Below, piece by piece: positions 43,387 to 52,952 of a stretch of DNA of 64,000 bases. The notes under the pieces were generated by a model, which was given only the letters and a program-made list of their open reading frames with translations, did not search any database and was not told where the DNA came from. Both the position numbers and the translations under genes were made by a program. Source of the DNA: Streptomyces lienomycini. GTDB lineage: Bacteria; Actinomycetota; Actinomycetes; Streptomycetales; Streptomycetaceae. Each line of letters begins with the position of its first letter. Positions within the stretch are counted from its first letter, which is position 1. The stretch is from contig NZ_CP116257.1 in assembly GCF_027947595.1 (NCBI RefSeq), forward strand, positions 1,488,001 to 1,552,000, written 5' to 3'.

Positions 43387-45192
43387 GTGACTACCCAACG
43401 CACCTCAGGGCGGCGCAAGCAGGCTTTGGCCGCTGCCGCAGTGGTCGCCGCGCTGCTGACCACGGCGGCGTGCGGCGGCGGCGGCGACGACGACAGCGGC
43501 GGCGGCGGTTCGAAGAACGGCGCGGCCGGCTTCGACGCGGCCAACAACAAGGTCGCCCAGGCCTCCGAGGCCAAGAAGGGCGGCACGCTGAAGTTCGCCA
43601 GCACGCAGGACGCCGACTCGTGGGACACCACGCGCGGCTACTACGGCTTCATGTGGGACTTCTCCCGCTACTACAGCCGCCAGCTGGTCACGAACAAGAC
43701 CGAGCCGGGTGCCACCGGTGCCGAGACCACCCCCGACCTCGCCACCGATGTCGCCAAGGTCTCCGCGGACGGCAAGACGTACACGTACACCCTGCGTGAC
43801 GACGTCACCTGGGAGGACGGCAAGCCGATCACCTCCAAGGACGTCAAGTACGGCATCGAGCGCGTCTGGGCGCAGGACGTGCTGTCCGGCGGTCCGACGT
43901 ACCTCAAGGAGGTGCTCGACCCGAAGGGTGAGTACAAGGGCCCGTACAAGGACACGTCCAAGGACAAGCTGGGTCTGAAGGCGATCGAGACGCCGAACGA
44001 CAAGACCATCGTCTTCAAGCTGCCGCAGGCCAACTCGGACTTCGAGGAGATGCTCGCGCTGACCTCGGCGTCCCCGGTCCGCCAGGACAAGGACACCAAG
44101 TCCAAGTACGGCCTGCACCCGTTCTCCTCGGGCCCGTACAAGTTCGAGTCCTACAACCCCGGCAAGGACCTGACCCTGGTCCGCAACACCGAGTGGAAGC
44201 AGAGCTCGGACCCGGTCCGCAAGGCGTACCCGGACAAGATCACGGTCAAGTTCTTCACCAACGCCAACGACATGGACGCCCGCCTCATCGCCGGCGACTA
44301 CGACATCGACCTGGCGCAGACCGGTCTGTCCCCGCAGGGCCGCACCACCGCCCTGAAGGAGCACAAGGCCAACCTGGACAACCCGGTCTCGGGTTACATC
44401 CGGTACGCGGCGTTCCCGCAGAACGTGAAGCCGTTCGACAACATCCACTGCCGCAAGGCCGTGCTCTACGGGGCCGACCACGTCTCCCTGCAGACCGCGC
44501 GCGGCGGCCCGATCGCCGGTGGTGACATCGGCACCAACATGCTGCCGCCCGCCGTTCCGGGCTCCGAGGGCCAGAAGTACGACCCGTACGAGATGGCCGG
44601 TGCCAACAAGGGCGGCAACGTCGAGAAGGCCAAGGAAGAGCTGAAGGCCTGCAACCAGCCGAACGGCTTCAAGACCACCATCGCGGTCCGCAACAACAAG
44701 CCCGTCGAGGTCGCCACCGCCGAGTCCCTCCAGGCCTCGCTGAAGAAGGTCGGCATCGACGTCGAGATCGACCAGTACGACGGTTCGCAGTACGCCAGCG
44801 TCATCGGCAGCCCGACGAACGTGGCCAAGAAGGGCTACGGCATCATCATCATGGGCTGGGGCCCGGACTTCCCGTCCGTGCAGGGCTACGGTCTGCCGCT
44901 GTGGCACAGCGACTACATCCTCGACAGCGCGAACAACAACTTCGCGATGATCAAGGACCCGAAGATCGACGGCCTCTTCGCGGACTACCTGACCGCCAAG
45001 GACGACGCCGGCAAGAAGAAGATCGCCACGGAGATCAACCACAAGGTGATGGAGGGCGCGTACTACCTGCCCTTCGTCTTCGAGAAGTTCATCAACTGGC
45101 GCTCCAGCAACATCGCGAACGTCTACACCACCGACGCCTACAGCGGTATGTACGACTTCGTGAACATCGGTCTGAAGAACCCCAAGAAGTAA
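43387..45192 (+). CDS. Peptide-binding lipoprotein of the ABC importer (SBP family 5)
   Basis: A 601-residue lipoprotein held on the outer face of the membrane that captures peptides. The GTG at 43387 follows GGAGG. The signal peptide (RRKQALAAAAVVAALLTTAAC) ends with the lipid-modified cysteine at residue 28 in AAC. A Gly/Asp/Ser-rich spacer follows. The SBP_bac_5 fold shows TPDLATDVAKVSADGKTYTY, WEDGKPITSKDVKYGIERVW and FKLPQANSDFEEMLALTS. Extra Lys-rich loops suggest a binding pocket for acidic peptides, but that is speculation. It is followed by a hairpin before the next permease gene, which would raise its level relative to the other subunits. Confidence 0.94.
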   Translation: MTTQRTSGRRKQALAAAAVVAALLTTAACGGGGDDDSGGGGSKNGAAGFDAANNKVAQASEAKKGGTLKFASTQDADSWDTTRGYYGFMWDFSRYYSRQLVTNKTEPGATGAETTPDLATDVAKVSADGKTYTYTLRDDVTWEDGKPITSKDVKYGIERVWAQDVLSGGPTYLKEVLDPKGEYKGPYKDTSKDKLGLKAIETPNDKTIVFKLPQANSDFEEMLALTSASPVRQDKDTKSKYGLHPFSSGPYKFESYNPGKDLTLVRNTEWKQSSDPVRKAYPDKITVKFFTNANDMDARLIAGDYDIDLAQTGLSPQGRTTALKEHKANLDNPVSGYIRYAAFPQNVKPFDNIHCRKAVLYGADHVSLQTARGGPIAGGDIGTNMLPPAVPGSEGQKYDPYEMAGANKGGNVEKAKEELKACNQPNGFKTTIAVRNNKPVEVATAESLQASLKKVGIDVEIDQYDGSQYASVIGSPTNVAKKGYGIIIMGWGPDFPSVQGYGLPLWHSDYILDSANNNFAMIKDPKIDGLFADYLTAKDDAGKKKIATEINHKVMEGAYYLPFVFEKFINWRSSNIANVYTTDAYSGMYDFVNIGLKNPKK

Positions 45193-45245
45193 CCGGTACA
45201 CCCGCCGTACGGCACGAAAGGCAGGTGAAGGCCGGCGCGGCGTGA

Positions 45246-45280
45246 CCGCGGGCCGCCGGACAATCTCCGGCGGCCCGCGG
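45246..45280 (+). terminator. Intra-operon hairpin after the binding-protein gene
   Basis: CCGCGGGCCGCCGG at 45246-45259 pairs perfectly over 14 bp with CCGGCGGCCCGCGG at 45267-45280 around a seven-base loop (acaatct). It stands in the 108 bases between the peptide-binding protein and the next permease of the same operon. Such hairpins usually stabilise the upstream message or partly terminate. Confidence 0.8.
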
Positions 45281-45300
45281 GACGCAGCGGGCCGCAACCC

Positions 45301-46299
45301 GTGCTCGCTTACCTCATCAGGCGGCTCTTCGCCGCCGCTGTGATGCTCGTGGTCATCATCCTGGTGGTCTTCTGCATCTTCTTCCTCGTCCCCAAGTGGG
45401 CGGGCGTCGACATCGCCCTGAACTTCGTCGGCAAGCAGGCGGACCCCGCCGCCGTCGAGGGCGTGCGGGAGAAGCTGGGTCTGGGCGACCCGGTCCTCGT
45501 GCAGGCCTGGGAGTTCTTCAAGGGCATCTTCGCGGGTCGCACCTACGCGTCCGGCGGCGACGTCACGAACTGCGCCGCGCCCTGCTTCGGCTACTCCTTC
45601 AAGACCGAGCAGTCCGTCTGGCCGGTCCTGACCGAGCGTTTCCCGGTCACCCTGGCCCTCGCGCTCGGCGCCGCCGTGCTGTGGCTGATCTTCGGCGTGG
45701 CCGCCGGTGTGCTCTCCGCCCTCAAGCGCGGCACCCTGTGGGACCGCGGCGCGATGGTCGTCGCCCTGGCGGGCGTCTCCCTCCCCATCTACTTCACCGG
45801 TCTGCTCAGCCTGGCGATCTTCTCCTACGGCCTCGGCTGGATCGACGGTCAGTTCGTCCCGCTCGAGGAGAGCCTCACCGGATGGCTCGGCGGCATGATC
45901 CTGCCCTGGATCACGCTGGCCTTCCTGTACGCCGCGATGTACGCCCGGATCACCCGCGCCACCATGCTGGAGATCCTCGGCGAGGACTACATCCGCACCG
46001 CGCGGGCCAAGGGCCTCAAGGAACAGGTCGTCATCAGCAAGCACGCGATGCGATCGACCCTGACGCCCCTGCTCACCATGCTCGGCATGGACCTCGGCGC
46101 CCTGATGGGCGGCGCGATCCTGACCGAGACGACGTTCAGCCTCCCCGGCCTCGGCCAGAAGGTGCTGGACGCCATCAAGAACCACGACCTGCCCTTTATC
46201 CTGGGCGTCGTACTGATCACTTCTCTCGCGGTGCTGATCGCCAACCTCGTGGTGGACATCCTGTACGCCGTGATCGACCCCCGAGTGAGGCTCGCATGA
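45301..46299 (+). CDS. Oligopeptide ABC importer permease, OppB/DppB type
   Basis: A 332-residue membrane subunit with six segments. The GTG at 45301 gives [20 protein letters not shown], the standard OppB start. The EAA coupling motif is [20 protein letters not shown] near residue 230, followed by [20 protein letters not shown] and the ending [14 protein letters not shown]. No strong ribosome-binding site is seen directly before it. It pairs with the OppC-type permease to form the channel. Its stop overlaps the start of the first ATPase gene (ATGA, 46296-46299). Confidence 0.94.
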   Translation: MLAYLIRRLFAAAVMLVVIILVVFCIFFLVPKWAGVDIALNFVGKQADPAAVEGVREKLGLGDPVLVQAWEFFKGIFAGRTYASGGDVTNCAAPCFGYSFKTEQSVWPVLTERFPVTLALALGAAVLWLIFGVAAGVLSALKRGTLWDRGAMVVALAGVSLPIYFTGLLSLAIFSYGLGWIDGQFVPLEESLTGWLGGMILPWITLAFLYAAMYARITRATMLEILGEDYIRTARAKGLKEQVVISKHAMRSTLTPLLTMLGMDLGALMGGAILTETTFSLPGLGQKVLDAIKNHDLPFILGVVLITSLAVLIANLVVDILYAVIDPRVRLA

Positions 46300-47393
46300 C
46301 CGAACTGAGCAAGAGCGGGGCCGCGGTGGGCGAGCCCGCAGGGACCTCGCCCGCGCCGACCTCCTTCCTGGAAGTACGCGACCTCAAGGTCCACTTCCCG
46401 ACCGACGACGGCCTGGTCAAGTCCGTCGACGGGCTCTCCTTCCAGCTGGAGAAGGGCAAGACCCTCGGCATCGTGGGCGAGTCCGGCTCCGGCAAGTCGG
46501 TGACCTCGCTCGGCATCATGGGCCTGCACACCGCCGGCCAGTACGGCAAGCGCAAGGCGCAGATATCCGGCGAGATCTGGCTGGACGGCACCGAGCTGCT
46601 GTCCGCCGACCCCGACCACGTGCGCAAGCTGCGCGGTCGCGAGATGGCGATGATCTTCCAGGACCCGCTGTCCGCGCTGCACCCGTACTTCACGATCGGG
46701 CAGCAGATCGTGGAGGCGTACCGCATCCACCACAAGGTGGACAAGAAGACCGCCAAGCGCCGGGCCGTGGAGATGCTCGACCGCGTCGGCATCCCGCAGC
46801 CGGACAAGCGGGTGGACAGCTACCCGCACGAGTTCTCCGGCGGTATGCGCCAGCGCGCGATGATCGCGATGTCGTTGGTCAACAACCCCGAGCTGCTCAT
46901 CGCGGACGAGCCGACCACCGCCCTGGACGTCACCGTCCAGGCGCAGATCCTCGACCTCATCCGGGACCTGCAGAAGGAGTTCGGCTCCGCGGTCATCGTC
47001 ATCACCCACGACCTGGGCGTCGTCGCCGAACTGGCCGACGACCTCCTGGTGATGTACGGCGGCCGGTGCGTCGAGCGCGGTCCCGCGGAGAAGGTGTTCT
47101 ACGAGCCCCGGCACCCCTACACCTGGGGTCTGCTCGGCTCGATGCCGCGGCTCGACCGCGACCAGCAGGAGCGCCTCATCCCGGTCAAGGGCTCCCCGCC
47201 CTCCCTCATCAACCTCCCGTCCGGCTGCGCCTTCAACCCGCGCTGCCCGTACGCCGACGTGCCCAAGGACGACGTCACCCGCACGGTCCGCCCCGAGCTG
47301 ACCGAGGTCGGCAGCAAGCACTGGGCCGCCTGCCACATGTCGCAGGAGCAGCGGGAGCGTATCTGGACCGAAGAGATTGCGCCGAAGCTGTGA
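46296..47393 (+). CDS. Oligopeptide ABC importer ATPase, OppD type
   Basis: A 365-residue cytosolic ATPase. Walker A is [15 protein letters not shown] near residue 60, the Q-loop [14 protein letters not shown] near 118, the signature [14 protein letters not shown] near 180, Walker [15 protein letters not shown] near 200 and switch histidine VITHDLGVV near 233. The C-terminal oligopeptide-transporter region has [16 protein letters not shown] and CHMS; these four cysteines may hold an iron-sulfur cluster as reported for some homologues. It energises peptide uptake together with the OppF-type subunit. Start and stop both overlap neighbours by four bases. Confidence 0.94.
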   Translation: MTELSKSGAAVGEPAGTSPAPTSFLEVRDLKVHFPTDDGLVKSVDGLSFQLEKGKTLGIVGESGSGKSVTSLGIMGLHTAGQYGKRKAQISGEIWLDGTELLSADPDHVRKLRGREMAMIFQDPLSALHPYFTIGQQIVEAYRIHHKVDKKTAKRRAVEMLDRVGIPQPDKRVDSYPHEFSGGMRQRAMIAMSLVNNPELLIADEPTTALDVTVQAQILDLIRDLQKEFGSAVIVITHDLGVVAELADDLLVMYGGRCVERGPAEKVFYEPRHPYTWGLLGSMPRLDRDQQERLIPVKGSPPSLINLPSGCAFNPRCPYADVPKDDVTRTVRPELTEVGSKHWAACHMSQEQRERIWTEEIAPKL

Positions 47394-48718
47394 GCGACGA
47401 AGCCAAGGACGAAGCGGTGGCCATCCCCGCGCAGAGCGACGGTACGCAGGAGAAGGCCGGCGGGACCGCGACCCTCACCAGGGACGCAGCGCCCGGCGAC
47501 ACCCTGCTCAAGGTGACCGGGCTGCAGAAGCACTTCCCGATCAGGAAGGGCCTGCTGCAGCGCCAGGTCGGCGCCGTCCGCGCCGTCGACGGCATCGACT
47601 TCGAGGTCAGGGCCGGCGAGACGCTCGGCGTCGTGGGCGAGTCCGGCTGCGGCAAGTCGACCATGGGCCGACTCATCACCCGGCTCCTGGAGCCGACCGC
47701 GGGCACGGTCGAGTTCCAGGGCAAGGACATCACCCACCTCGGGGTCGGCGGCATGCGTCCGCTGCGCCGCGACGTGCAGATGATCTTCCAGGACCCGTAC
47801 TCCTCGCTGAACCCGCGCCACACCATCGGCACGATCGTCAGCGCCCCCTTCAAGCTCCAGGGCGTCCAGCCCGAGGGCGGGGTCAAGAAGGAGGTGCAGC
47901 GGCTGCTGTCGGTGGTCGGTCTCAACCCCGAGCACTACAACCGCTACCCGCACGAGTTCTCCGGCGGCCAGCGCCAGCGCATCGGCATCGCCCGCGCGCT
48001 CGCGCTCAACCCGAAGCTGGTCGTGGCCGACGAGCCGGTCTCCGCGCTGGACGTGTCGATCCAGGCCCAGGTCGTCAACCTCCTCGACGACCTCCAGCAG
48101 GAGCTGGGCCTGACGTACGTGATCATCGCGCACGACCTCTCGGTGGTCCGGCACGTCTCGGACCGCATCGCGGTGATGTACCTCGGCAAGATCATGGAGC
48201 TGGCCGACCGCGACCTGCTCTACAAGACGCCGATGCACCCGTACACCAAGGCGCTGATGTCGGCCGTCCCGATCCCGGACCCGGCACGGCGCGGCGCCAA
48301 GAGCGAGCGCATCCTGCTCAAGGGCGACGTGCCCTCGCCGATCGCCCCGCCGAGCGGCTGCCGCTTCCACACCCGGTGCTGGAAGGCGACGCAGATCTGC
48401 ACGACCACCGAGCCGCCGCTGAAGGAGCTGCGGCCGGGCCAGCGGGTCGCCTGCCACCACCCCGAGAACTTCGAGGACCAGGCCCCGCAGGACGTCGTCC
48501 TGCTCACCGCCGCCAAGGAGGCGGCGGAGCTGGTGTCGGAGGACGCGCTGGCGGAGTCGGCGGCGACCTCGGCGGCGGTGGCCGCGGAGGTCGAGGCCAC
48601 GGAGACCGAGTCCGCCGAGGCCACGGAACCGGCCGAGTCCGCCGAGGCCACGGAACCGGCCGAGTCCGCCGAGGAGCCCGGGAGCACCGGCGAGGAGCCT
48701 CCCGCCAAGGAGAAGTGA
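47390..48718 (+). CDS. Oligopeptide ABC importer ATPase, OppF type, with long acidic C-terminal tail
   Basis: A 442-residue ATPase. The GTG at 47390 overlaps the OppD stop (GTGA). Walker A is [16 protein letters not shown] near residue 85, the signature [16 protein letters not shown] near 190, Walker [15 protein letters not shown] near 210, and the switch histidine IIAHDLSVV near 242. The C-terminal cysteines occur in [18 protein letters not shown]. The last 80 residues are an Ala/Glu-rich tail beyond the usual family end, including two exact 27-bp DNA repeats that encode AEATEPAES twice. The tail is probably disordered and its role is unknown. Confidence 0.93.
   Translation: MSDEAKDEAVAIPAQSDGTQEKAGGTATLTRDAAPGDTLLKVTGLQKHFPIRKGLLQRQVGAVRAVDGIDFEVRAGETLGVVGESGCGKSTMGRLITRLLEPTAGTVEFQGKDITHLGVGGMRPLRRDVQMIFQDPYSSLNPRHTIGTIVSAPFKLQGVQPEGGVKKEVQRLLSVVGLNPEHYNRYPHEFSGGQRQRIGIARALALNPKLVVADEPVSALDVSIQAQVVNLLDDLQQELGLTYVIIAHDLSVVRHVSDRIAVMYLGKIMELADRDLLYKTPMHPYTKALMSAVPIPDPARRGAKSERILLKGDVPSPIAPPSGCRFHTRCWKATQICTTTEPPLKELRPGQRVACHHPENFEDQAPQDVVLLTAAKEAAELVSEDALAESAATSAAVAAEVEATETESAEATEPAESAEATEPAESAEEPGSTGEEPPAKEK
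48614..48667. repeat. Tandem 27-bp repeat (two units) in the OppF-type gene
   Basis: Two identical units, 48614-48640 and 48641-48667, each beginning gccgaggccacggaaccggc and ending cgagtcc. They keep the reading frame and repeat nine residues (AEATEPAES). Unit number could vary by slippage without breaking the protein. Confidence 0.9.
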
Positions 48719-48733
48719 CCTCTGCCACCCGCC

Positions 48734-48782
48734 CTGCCAGCGAGCCCCTGCCTTTGTTTGTAAGGCGGGGGCTCGCTGGCAG
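48734..48782 (+). terminator. Strong terminator of the oligopeptide transporter operon
   Basis: Positions 48734-48754 pair with 48762-48782 in a 21-bp stem broken only by one G-U pair, with a seven-base loop (tgtttgt). It follows the last transporter stop by 15 bases. Its right arm ends 14 bases before the next start codon. Confidence 0.92.
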
Positions 48783-48796
48783 GTAAGAATGGAAGG

Positions 48797-49456
48797 GTGT
48801 ACGAGCAACTCTTCAGCCCCACCGTCCAGCACACGCTCGACCTGATCGGCATCTTCGTCTTCGCCATCTCGGGCGCGCTGCTGGCCGTGCGCAAGAACTT
48901 CGACGTCTTCGGCATGGCCGTCCTCGCCGAGGTCACCGCGCTGGGCGGCGGGCTCTTCCGCGACCTGGTCATCGGTGCCGTACCGCCCGCGGCCTTCACG
49001 GACCTGGGCTACTTCATCACCCCGCTCTTCGCCACCCTGCTGGTCTTCTTCCTCCACCCCCACGTGGAGCGCCTCCAGACCGGCGTGAACATCTTCGACG
49101 CGGCCGGGCTCGGCCTGTTCTGCGTCGCCGGGACCACCAAGGCGTACGACTACGGGCTCGGCCTGACCGCCTCGGCCTGCCTGGGTCTGGCCACCGCGGT
49201 GGGCGGCGGCGTCCTGCGCGACGTGCTGGCCAACGAGGTGCCCTCACTGCTGCGCTGGGACCGCGACCTGTACGCCGTCCCGGCGATCGTCGGCTCCGCG
49301 ATGGTCGCCCTGTGCATCCGCTACGAGGCCCTCACGCCGTTCACCAGCGGGCTCGCGGTCGTCACGGCCTTCGTCCTGCGGCTGCTGGCGCTGCGCTTCC
49401 ACTGGCGGGCCCCGCGGGCCTGGAACCGGCGGTCGACGGTGGTGGAGGGGGACTGA
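48797..49456 (+). CDS. TRIC-type cation channel family membrane protein (formerly UPF0126)
   Basis: A 219-residue membrane protein with seven predicted segments in two repeated halves, each marked by a glycine-rich start: FVFAISGALLAVRKNFDVFG and LFCVAGTTKAYDYG. The family hallmarks GGGLFRDLVIGAVPP near residue 50 and GGGVLRDVLANEVP near 137 are present. Bacterial homologues were shown to be trimeric cation channels. GTG 48797 lies just after the strong terminator of the preceding operon, with GGAAGG five to six bases upstream, so its promoter must lie within or before that hairpin, or read-through drives it. Confidence 0.9.
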   Translation: MYEQLFSPTVQHTLDLIGIFVFAISGALLAVRKNFDVFGMAVLAEVTALGGGLFRDLVIGAVPPAAFTDLGYFITPLFATLLVFFLHPHVERLQTGVNIFDAAGLGLFCVAGTTKAYDYGLGLTASACLGLATAVGGGVLRDVLANEVPSLLRWDRDLYAVPAIVGSAMVALCIRYEALTPFTSGLAVVTAFVLRLLALRFHWRAPRAWNRRSTVVEGD

Positions 49457-49506
49457 GCCAGAACGGAAAGCTACCGCTTAGTAGTTTCCTGTTGTACCGT
49501 GCAGTC

Positions 49507-50367
49507 ATGCCAGAAGCAGCCTCCGCAGCGGCCACACGGGCCACCATCGGCGACAGTGAGTTCGACCGGGACACCGCCGTCGTCCGGCGTGCCCCCGGCG
49601 TCTACGACATCGACCTGTCGGCCGGCTGGACGATCATCAACGCCGTCAACGGCGGCTACCTGCTGGCCGTCCTGGGTCGCGCCCTCGGTGACGCGCTCCC
49701 GCACCCCGACCCCTTCACCGTCTCGGCGCACTACCTCACCGCGTCCCGGCCCGGCCCGGCGGTCGTGCGCACCGAGACCGTCCGCGCGGGGCGCTCCCTC
49801 TCCACCGGCCAGGCCTCCCTCTTCCAGTACGACGACGAGGGCAACGAGGTCGAGCGCATCCGCGTCCTCGCCTCCTACGGCGACCTCGACGCGCTGCCCG
49901 ACGACGTCCGCACCTCGGCGAAGCCGCCCGCGATCCCGCCGCCGGACCAGTGCTTCGGTCCGGAGGACGGCCCCGCCCCCGTCGAGGGCAGCTCGGCCAT
50001 CGCCGACCGGCTGATGCTCAAGCTCGACCCCGCCACACTGGGCTGGGCGCTGGGGCAGCCCTCGGGACGCGGTGAGATGCGGGCCTGGTTCGGGCTCGCC
50101 GACGGTCGCGACGCCGACCCGCTCTCGCTGCTCCTCGCGGTGGACGCGCTGCCCCCGACCGCCTTCGAGCTGGGGCTCAAGGGCTGGGTGCCGACGGTGG
50201 AGCTGACCGCCCACGTACGGTGCAGTCCGGCGCCGGGCCCGCTGCGGGTCTCCATCACCACCCGCAACCTCGCCGGCGGCTTCCTGGAGGAGGACGCCGA
50301 GGTCTGGGACAGCGCCGACCGCCTGGTCGCCCAGTCCCGCCAGCTGGCCCGGGTCCGGCTCGGCTGA
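49507..50367 (+). CDS. Acyl-CoA thioesterase family protein (double hotdog, TesB-like)
   Basis: A 286-residue soluble protein. Two hotdog-type domains are suggested by GWTIINAVNGGYLLAVLGRA near residue 40, with SAHYLTASRPGPAVV near 75, and a second half with LADGRDADPLSLLLAVDALP and a final strand region FLEEDAEVWDSADRLVAQSR. This is the layout of TesB-like acyl-CoA thioesterases (4HBT_3). The physiological acyl chain is unknown. The ATG at 49507 lies 50 bases from the previous stop in an A/T-rich patch (cttagtagtttcc) that could be its promoter. It converges on the TetR gene with 12 bases between. Confidence 0.85.
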   Translation: MPEAASAAATRATIGDSEFDRDTAVVRRAPGVYDIDLSAGWTIINAVNGGYLLAVLGRALGDALPHPDPFTVSAHYLTASRPGPAVVRTETVRAGRSLSTGQASLFQYDDEGNEVERIRVLASYGDLDALPDDVRTSAKPPAIPPPDQCFGPEDGPAPVEGSSAIADRLMLKLDPATLGWALGQPSGRGEMRAWFGLADGRDADPLSLLLAVDALPPTAFELGLKGWVPTVELTAHVRCSPAPGPLRVSITTRNLAGGFLEEDAEVWDSADRLVAQSRQLARVRLG

Positions 50368-50379
50368 ACCGGCCGCTCC

Positions 50380-51006
50380 TCAGTCCAGCCAGTGCGCGCG
50401 GCCGACGCTGATCAGCCGCAGTTGCCGCCGTGCCGTCCCGAGGGCGCGGCGGCGCTCTTCCTCCGGGGCGTCCAGCGTCTCCAGGAACAGGGACGCCGTG
50501 ATCAGCATCTGGTCGACGTAGAGCCCCGCGAGCATCCGCAGATCGGCCTCGCTCCAGCCCGCGGACGCCGTGTCCTCGGCCAGCTCGGCCTTCACCTCCT
50601 CGGCGAACCGCGCCAGTTGCTCACGTATGGCCCGGCGTACCGGTTGTACGCCGCCGTGCCGCTCCCGCGCGACGAAGCGGACGTGGGCCGGGTGCGCGGC
50701 CACATGGCCGGCGATCAACTCGACCGCACGGGCGATGCGTTCGTCGTCGTCCCCGGCCGGTGACATCGTGGTCCGGATCATCGGGTGCAGGCTGCCCAGC
50801 GCCTCCTCGACCAGGGCCACGCCGAGATCGGCCGTCGAGCGGAAGTGCCGGTAGAAGGCGGTCGGGGCGACGCCCACGGCGCGGGTGACCTCGCGCAGCC
50901 CCAGACTGCTCAGGCTCTGCTCCTCCAGCAGGCCGAGCGCCGCGTCCAGGAGCGCCTGCCGGGTCTTCTGCTTCTGCGCCTGCCGAACGCCGGAGGTGTG
51001 ACTCAT
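50380..51006 (-). CDS. TetR-family transcriptional regulator
   Basis: A 208-residue repressor. The N-terminal helix-turn-helix is typical (QKTRQALLDAALGLLEEQSL; LREVTRAVGVAPTAFYRHFR at about 37-56). The C-terminal ligand domain (RFAEEVKAELAED; YVDQMLITASLFLETLD) resembles regulators of fatty-acid desaturase or lipid genes, but this is a weak guide. The ATG at 51006 is close to an operator-like site at 51015-51030, and a second copy sits in front of the divergent small gene at 51147. This arrangement suggests it represses itself and the two small membrane protein genes to its right. Confidence 0.92.
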   Translation of the reverse strand: MSHTSGVRQAQKQKTRQALLDAALGLLEEQSLSSLGLREVTRAVGVAPTAFYRHFRSTADLGVALVEEALGSLHPMIRTTMSPAGDDDERIARAVELIAGHVAAHPAHVRFVARERHGGVQPVRRAIREQLARFAEEVKAELAEDTASAGWSEADLRMLAGLYVDQMLITASLFLETLDAPEEERRRALGTARRQLRLISVGRAHWLD

Positions 51007-51014
51007 GCCATGCA

Positions 51015-51087
51015 GTTAACAACTGTTCTCCGGAATTGAAAAGCCGTGCGGCGCGCTAGACTAGTGAGTCAGTGAACAACTGTACCT
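51015..51087. promoter_or_regulatory. Two TetR-type operator sites and a promoter in the divergent region
   Basis: GTTAACAACTGTTCTC (51015-51030) and GTGAACAACTGTACCT (51072-51087) both fit the palindrome GTGAACAnnTGTTCAC. The first lies 8 bases before the TetR start. The second begins about 10 bases after TAGACT (51057-51062), a likely -10 box with TTGAAA at 51036-51041. Binding at both sites would block both promoters. Confidence 0.7.
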
Positions 51088-51146
51088 ACATTCGTTCACC
51101 GAAGACGTCCACGAAGACATCGCCCGAAGACTGGGGGATCCGCTCC

Positions 51147-51314
51147 ATGCTGTTTCTCGTCGTCGCACTCCTGCTCCTCGGTGTGGTCCTGGGTGCCGTC
51201 GCCCACGCACCGCTCTCCTTCTCCGTCGCGGCCGGCCTGGTCATCGCCGTCTGGCTCGGCGTCTTCGCGCTCCGCGAGCGGCACGGACGCCGACGGAGCA
51301 CCTCCGCCCACTGA
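51147..51314 (+). CDS. Small membrane protein (55 aa)
   Basis: A 55-residue protein with two hydrophobic segments (MLFLVVALLLLGVVLGAVAH and FSVAAGLVIAVWLGVFAL), ending in a basic tail (RERHGRRRSTSAH). The ATG at 51147 has GGGGGAT eight bases upstream; an in-frame GTG/ATG at about 51072 would add 25 polar residues. It resembles the hydrophobic small proteins commonly found beside TetR genes in Streptomyces, with no known function. It lies 35 bases ahead of the DUF4190-like gene and is probably co-transcribed with it under control of the adjacent regulator. Confidence 0.7.
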   Translation: MLFLVVALLLLGVVLGAVAHAPLSFSVAAGLVIAVWLGVFALRERHGRRRSTSAH

Positions 51315-51349
51315 CGCACGGCCCACCGACGCACGGCAGGGAGAACACC

Positions 51350-51643
51350 ATGCAGCTCACCGCACCGGCCAAGCGCGCCGACGACACCGACCGCGCCACC
51401 CGCCGCACCGGCATCCGGGACACCGACGGCATGGCCGTCGCCTCCTTCGTCCTCGGACTGCTCGGCCTGCTCGTCCTCAACCTCTTCCTGGGGCCCGTCG
51501 CCATCGCCCTGGCGGCCGTCGCCCTGTGGCGCGGCACCGCCCGCCGCGGCCGGGCTCTGCTCGGTCTCGGCCTGGGCGTCGCCGACCTGCTGGTCCTGGC
51601 GGCGTTCATGTCCGCGGACAGCACCATGTCGTGGAGCCTGTGA
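51350..51643 (+). CDS. DUF4190-like membrane protein
   Basis: A 97-residue protein with a polar N-terminus and two membrane segments (MAVASFVLGLLGLLVLNLFL; LLGLGLGVADLLVLAAFMSA) joined by LWRGTARRGR. The A-x-x-S-x-x-x-G-L-L/I pattern at the first segment is that of DUF4190. The start has GGGAGA six bases upstream. The function is unknown; the position downstream of the 55-residue membrane protein and under the TetR operators suggests a role in the envelope or its stress response. Confidence 0.75.
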   Translation: MQLTAPAKRADDTDRATRRTGIRDTDGMAVASFVLGLLGLLVLNLFLGPVAIALAAVALWRGTARRGRALLGLGLGVADLLVLAAFMSADSTMSWSL

Positions 51644-51733
51644 GGCGTCCGGGGGCCCGGTCCGCGCGAGCGCGCGCGAGAGGCCGACCTTGATCTGGGG
51701 GCGGGCGCACGCGCCCCGTAGAATCGGCTCACC

Positions 51734-52903
51734 ATGGCTTACCTCGACCACGCCGCGACCACCCCGATGCTTCCCGAAGCGGTCGAGGCACTCACCGCGC
51801 ACCTGAGCGCCACCGGCAACGCCTCCTCCCTCCACGCGTCCGGCCGCCGCGCGCGGCGCACCGTCGAGGAGGCCCGCGAGACCCTCGCCGAGGCGCTCGG
51901 CGCCCGCCCCAGCGAGGTGGTCCTCACCTCCGGCGGCACCGAGGCCGACAACCTCGCCGTCAAGGGCCTGTACTGGGCCCGCCGCGACGCCGACCCGGCC
52001 CGCACCCGGGTCCTGGCCAGCCCCGTCGAACACCACGCCGTCCTCGACGCCGTCCACTGGCTCGGCGAGCACGAGGGCGCCACCGTCGAGTACCTGCCGG
52101 TCGACGCCCACGGCCGCGTCCACCCGGAAGCCCTGCGCGCGGCCATCGCCCGCGAGCCCGGCGACGTCGCCCTCGCCACCGTCATGTGGGCCAACAACGA
52201 GATCGGCACGATCATGCCGGTCACCGAACTCGCCGAGGTGGCCGCGGAGTTCGATGTACCGCTGCACGCCGACGCGGTGCAGGCCTTCGGTCAGCTCCCG
52301 GTCGACTTCGCCGCCTCCGGGCTCGCCGCCATGACCGTCTCCGGCCACAAGATCGGCGGCCCCTACGGCATCGGCGCGCTGCTGCTGGGCCGCGAGTACA
52401 CCCCGGTGCCCGTCCTGCACGGCGGCGGGCAGGAACGCCATGTGCGCTCCGGCACGCTCGACGTCCCCGCCGTCGCCTCGTTCGCGGTCGCCGGCCGCCT
52501 CGCCGCCGAGCAGCGCGAGTGGTTCGCCCGCGAGATCGGCGCCCTGCGCGACGACCTGGTCGACGCCGTCCGCACGGCGGTCCCGGACGCCCTCCTCGGC
52601 GGCGATCCGGCACCCGGGGGCCGCCTCCCGGCCAACGCCCACTTCACCTTCCCGGGCTGCGAGGGCGACTCCCTCCTCCTCCTGCTCGACGCGCAGGGCA
52701 TCGAGTGCTCCACCGGCTCCGCCTGCACCGCGGGCGTCGCCCAGCCCAGCCACGTCCTGCTGGCCACCGGCACCGACCCCGACCTGGCCCGCGGCACCCT
52801 GCGTTTCTCCCTCGGCCACACCTCGACCGAGGCCGACGTCGAGGCACTCGCCAAGGCCATCGGCCCGGCGGTGGAACGGGCGCGGGCGGCCGGGCTGACG
52901 TAG
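51734..52903 (+). CDS. Cysteine desulfurase (IscS/NifS family)
   Basis: A 389-residue PLP enzyme that takes sulfur from cysteine. Start ATG 51734 gives [20 protein letters not shown], the standard beginning. The PLP lysine is in [17 protein letters not shown] near residue 205, the histidine and aspartate in [11 protein letters not shown] near 178, and the catalytic cysteine in [13 protein letters not shown] near 325, in a loop typical of the IscS-like class. It is two genes away from mnmA, which needs persulfide sulfur for tRNA thiolation, so it may be the main donor for that reaction. The SUF system for iron-sulfur clusters is probably elsewhere. Confidence 0.94.
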   Translation: MAYLDHAATTPMLPEAVEALTAHLSATGNASSLHASGRRARRTVEEARETLAEALGARPSEVVLTSGGTEADNLAVKGLYWARRDADPARTRVLASPVEHHAVLDAVHWLGEHEGATVEYLPVDAHGRVHPEALRAAIAREPGDVALATVMWANNEIGTIMPVTELAEVAAEFDVPLHADAVQAFGQLPVDFAASGLAAMTVSGHKIGGPYGIGALLLGREYTPVPVLHGGGQERHVRSGTLDVPAVASFAVAGRLAAEQREWFAREIGALRDDLVDAVRTAVPDALLGGDPAPGGRLPANAHFTFPGCEGDSLLLLLDAQGIECSTGSACTAGVAQPSHVLLATGTDPDLARGTLRFSLGHTSTEADVEALAKAIGPAVERARAAGLT

Positions 52904-52952
52904 GGCGGGGTCGTTCCCGCGGGCGCCCGGCGCAGGGGTTCCAGCAGGGGTG

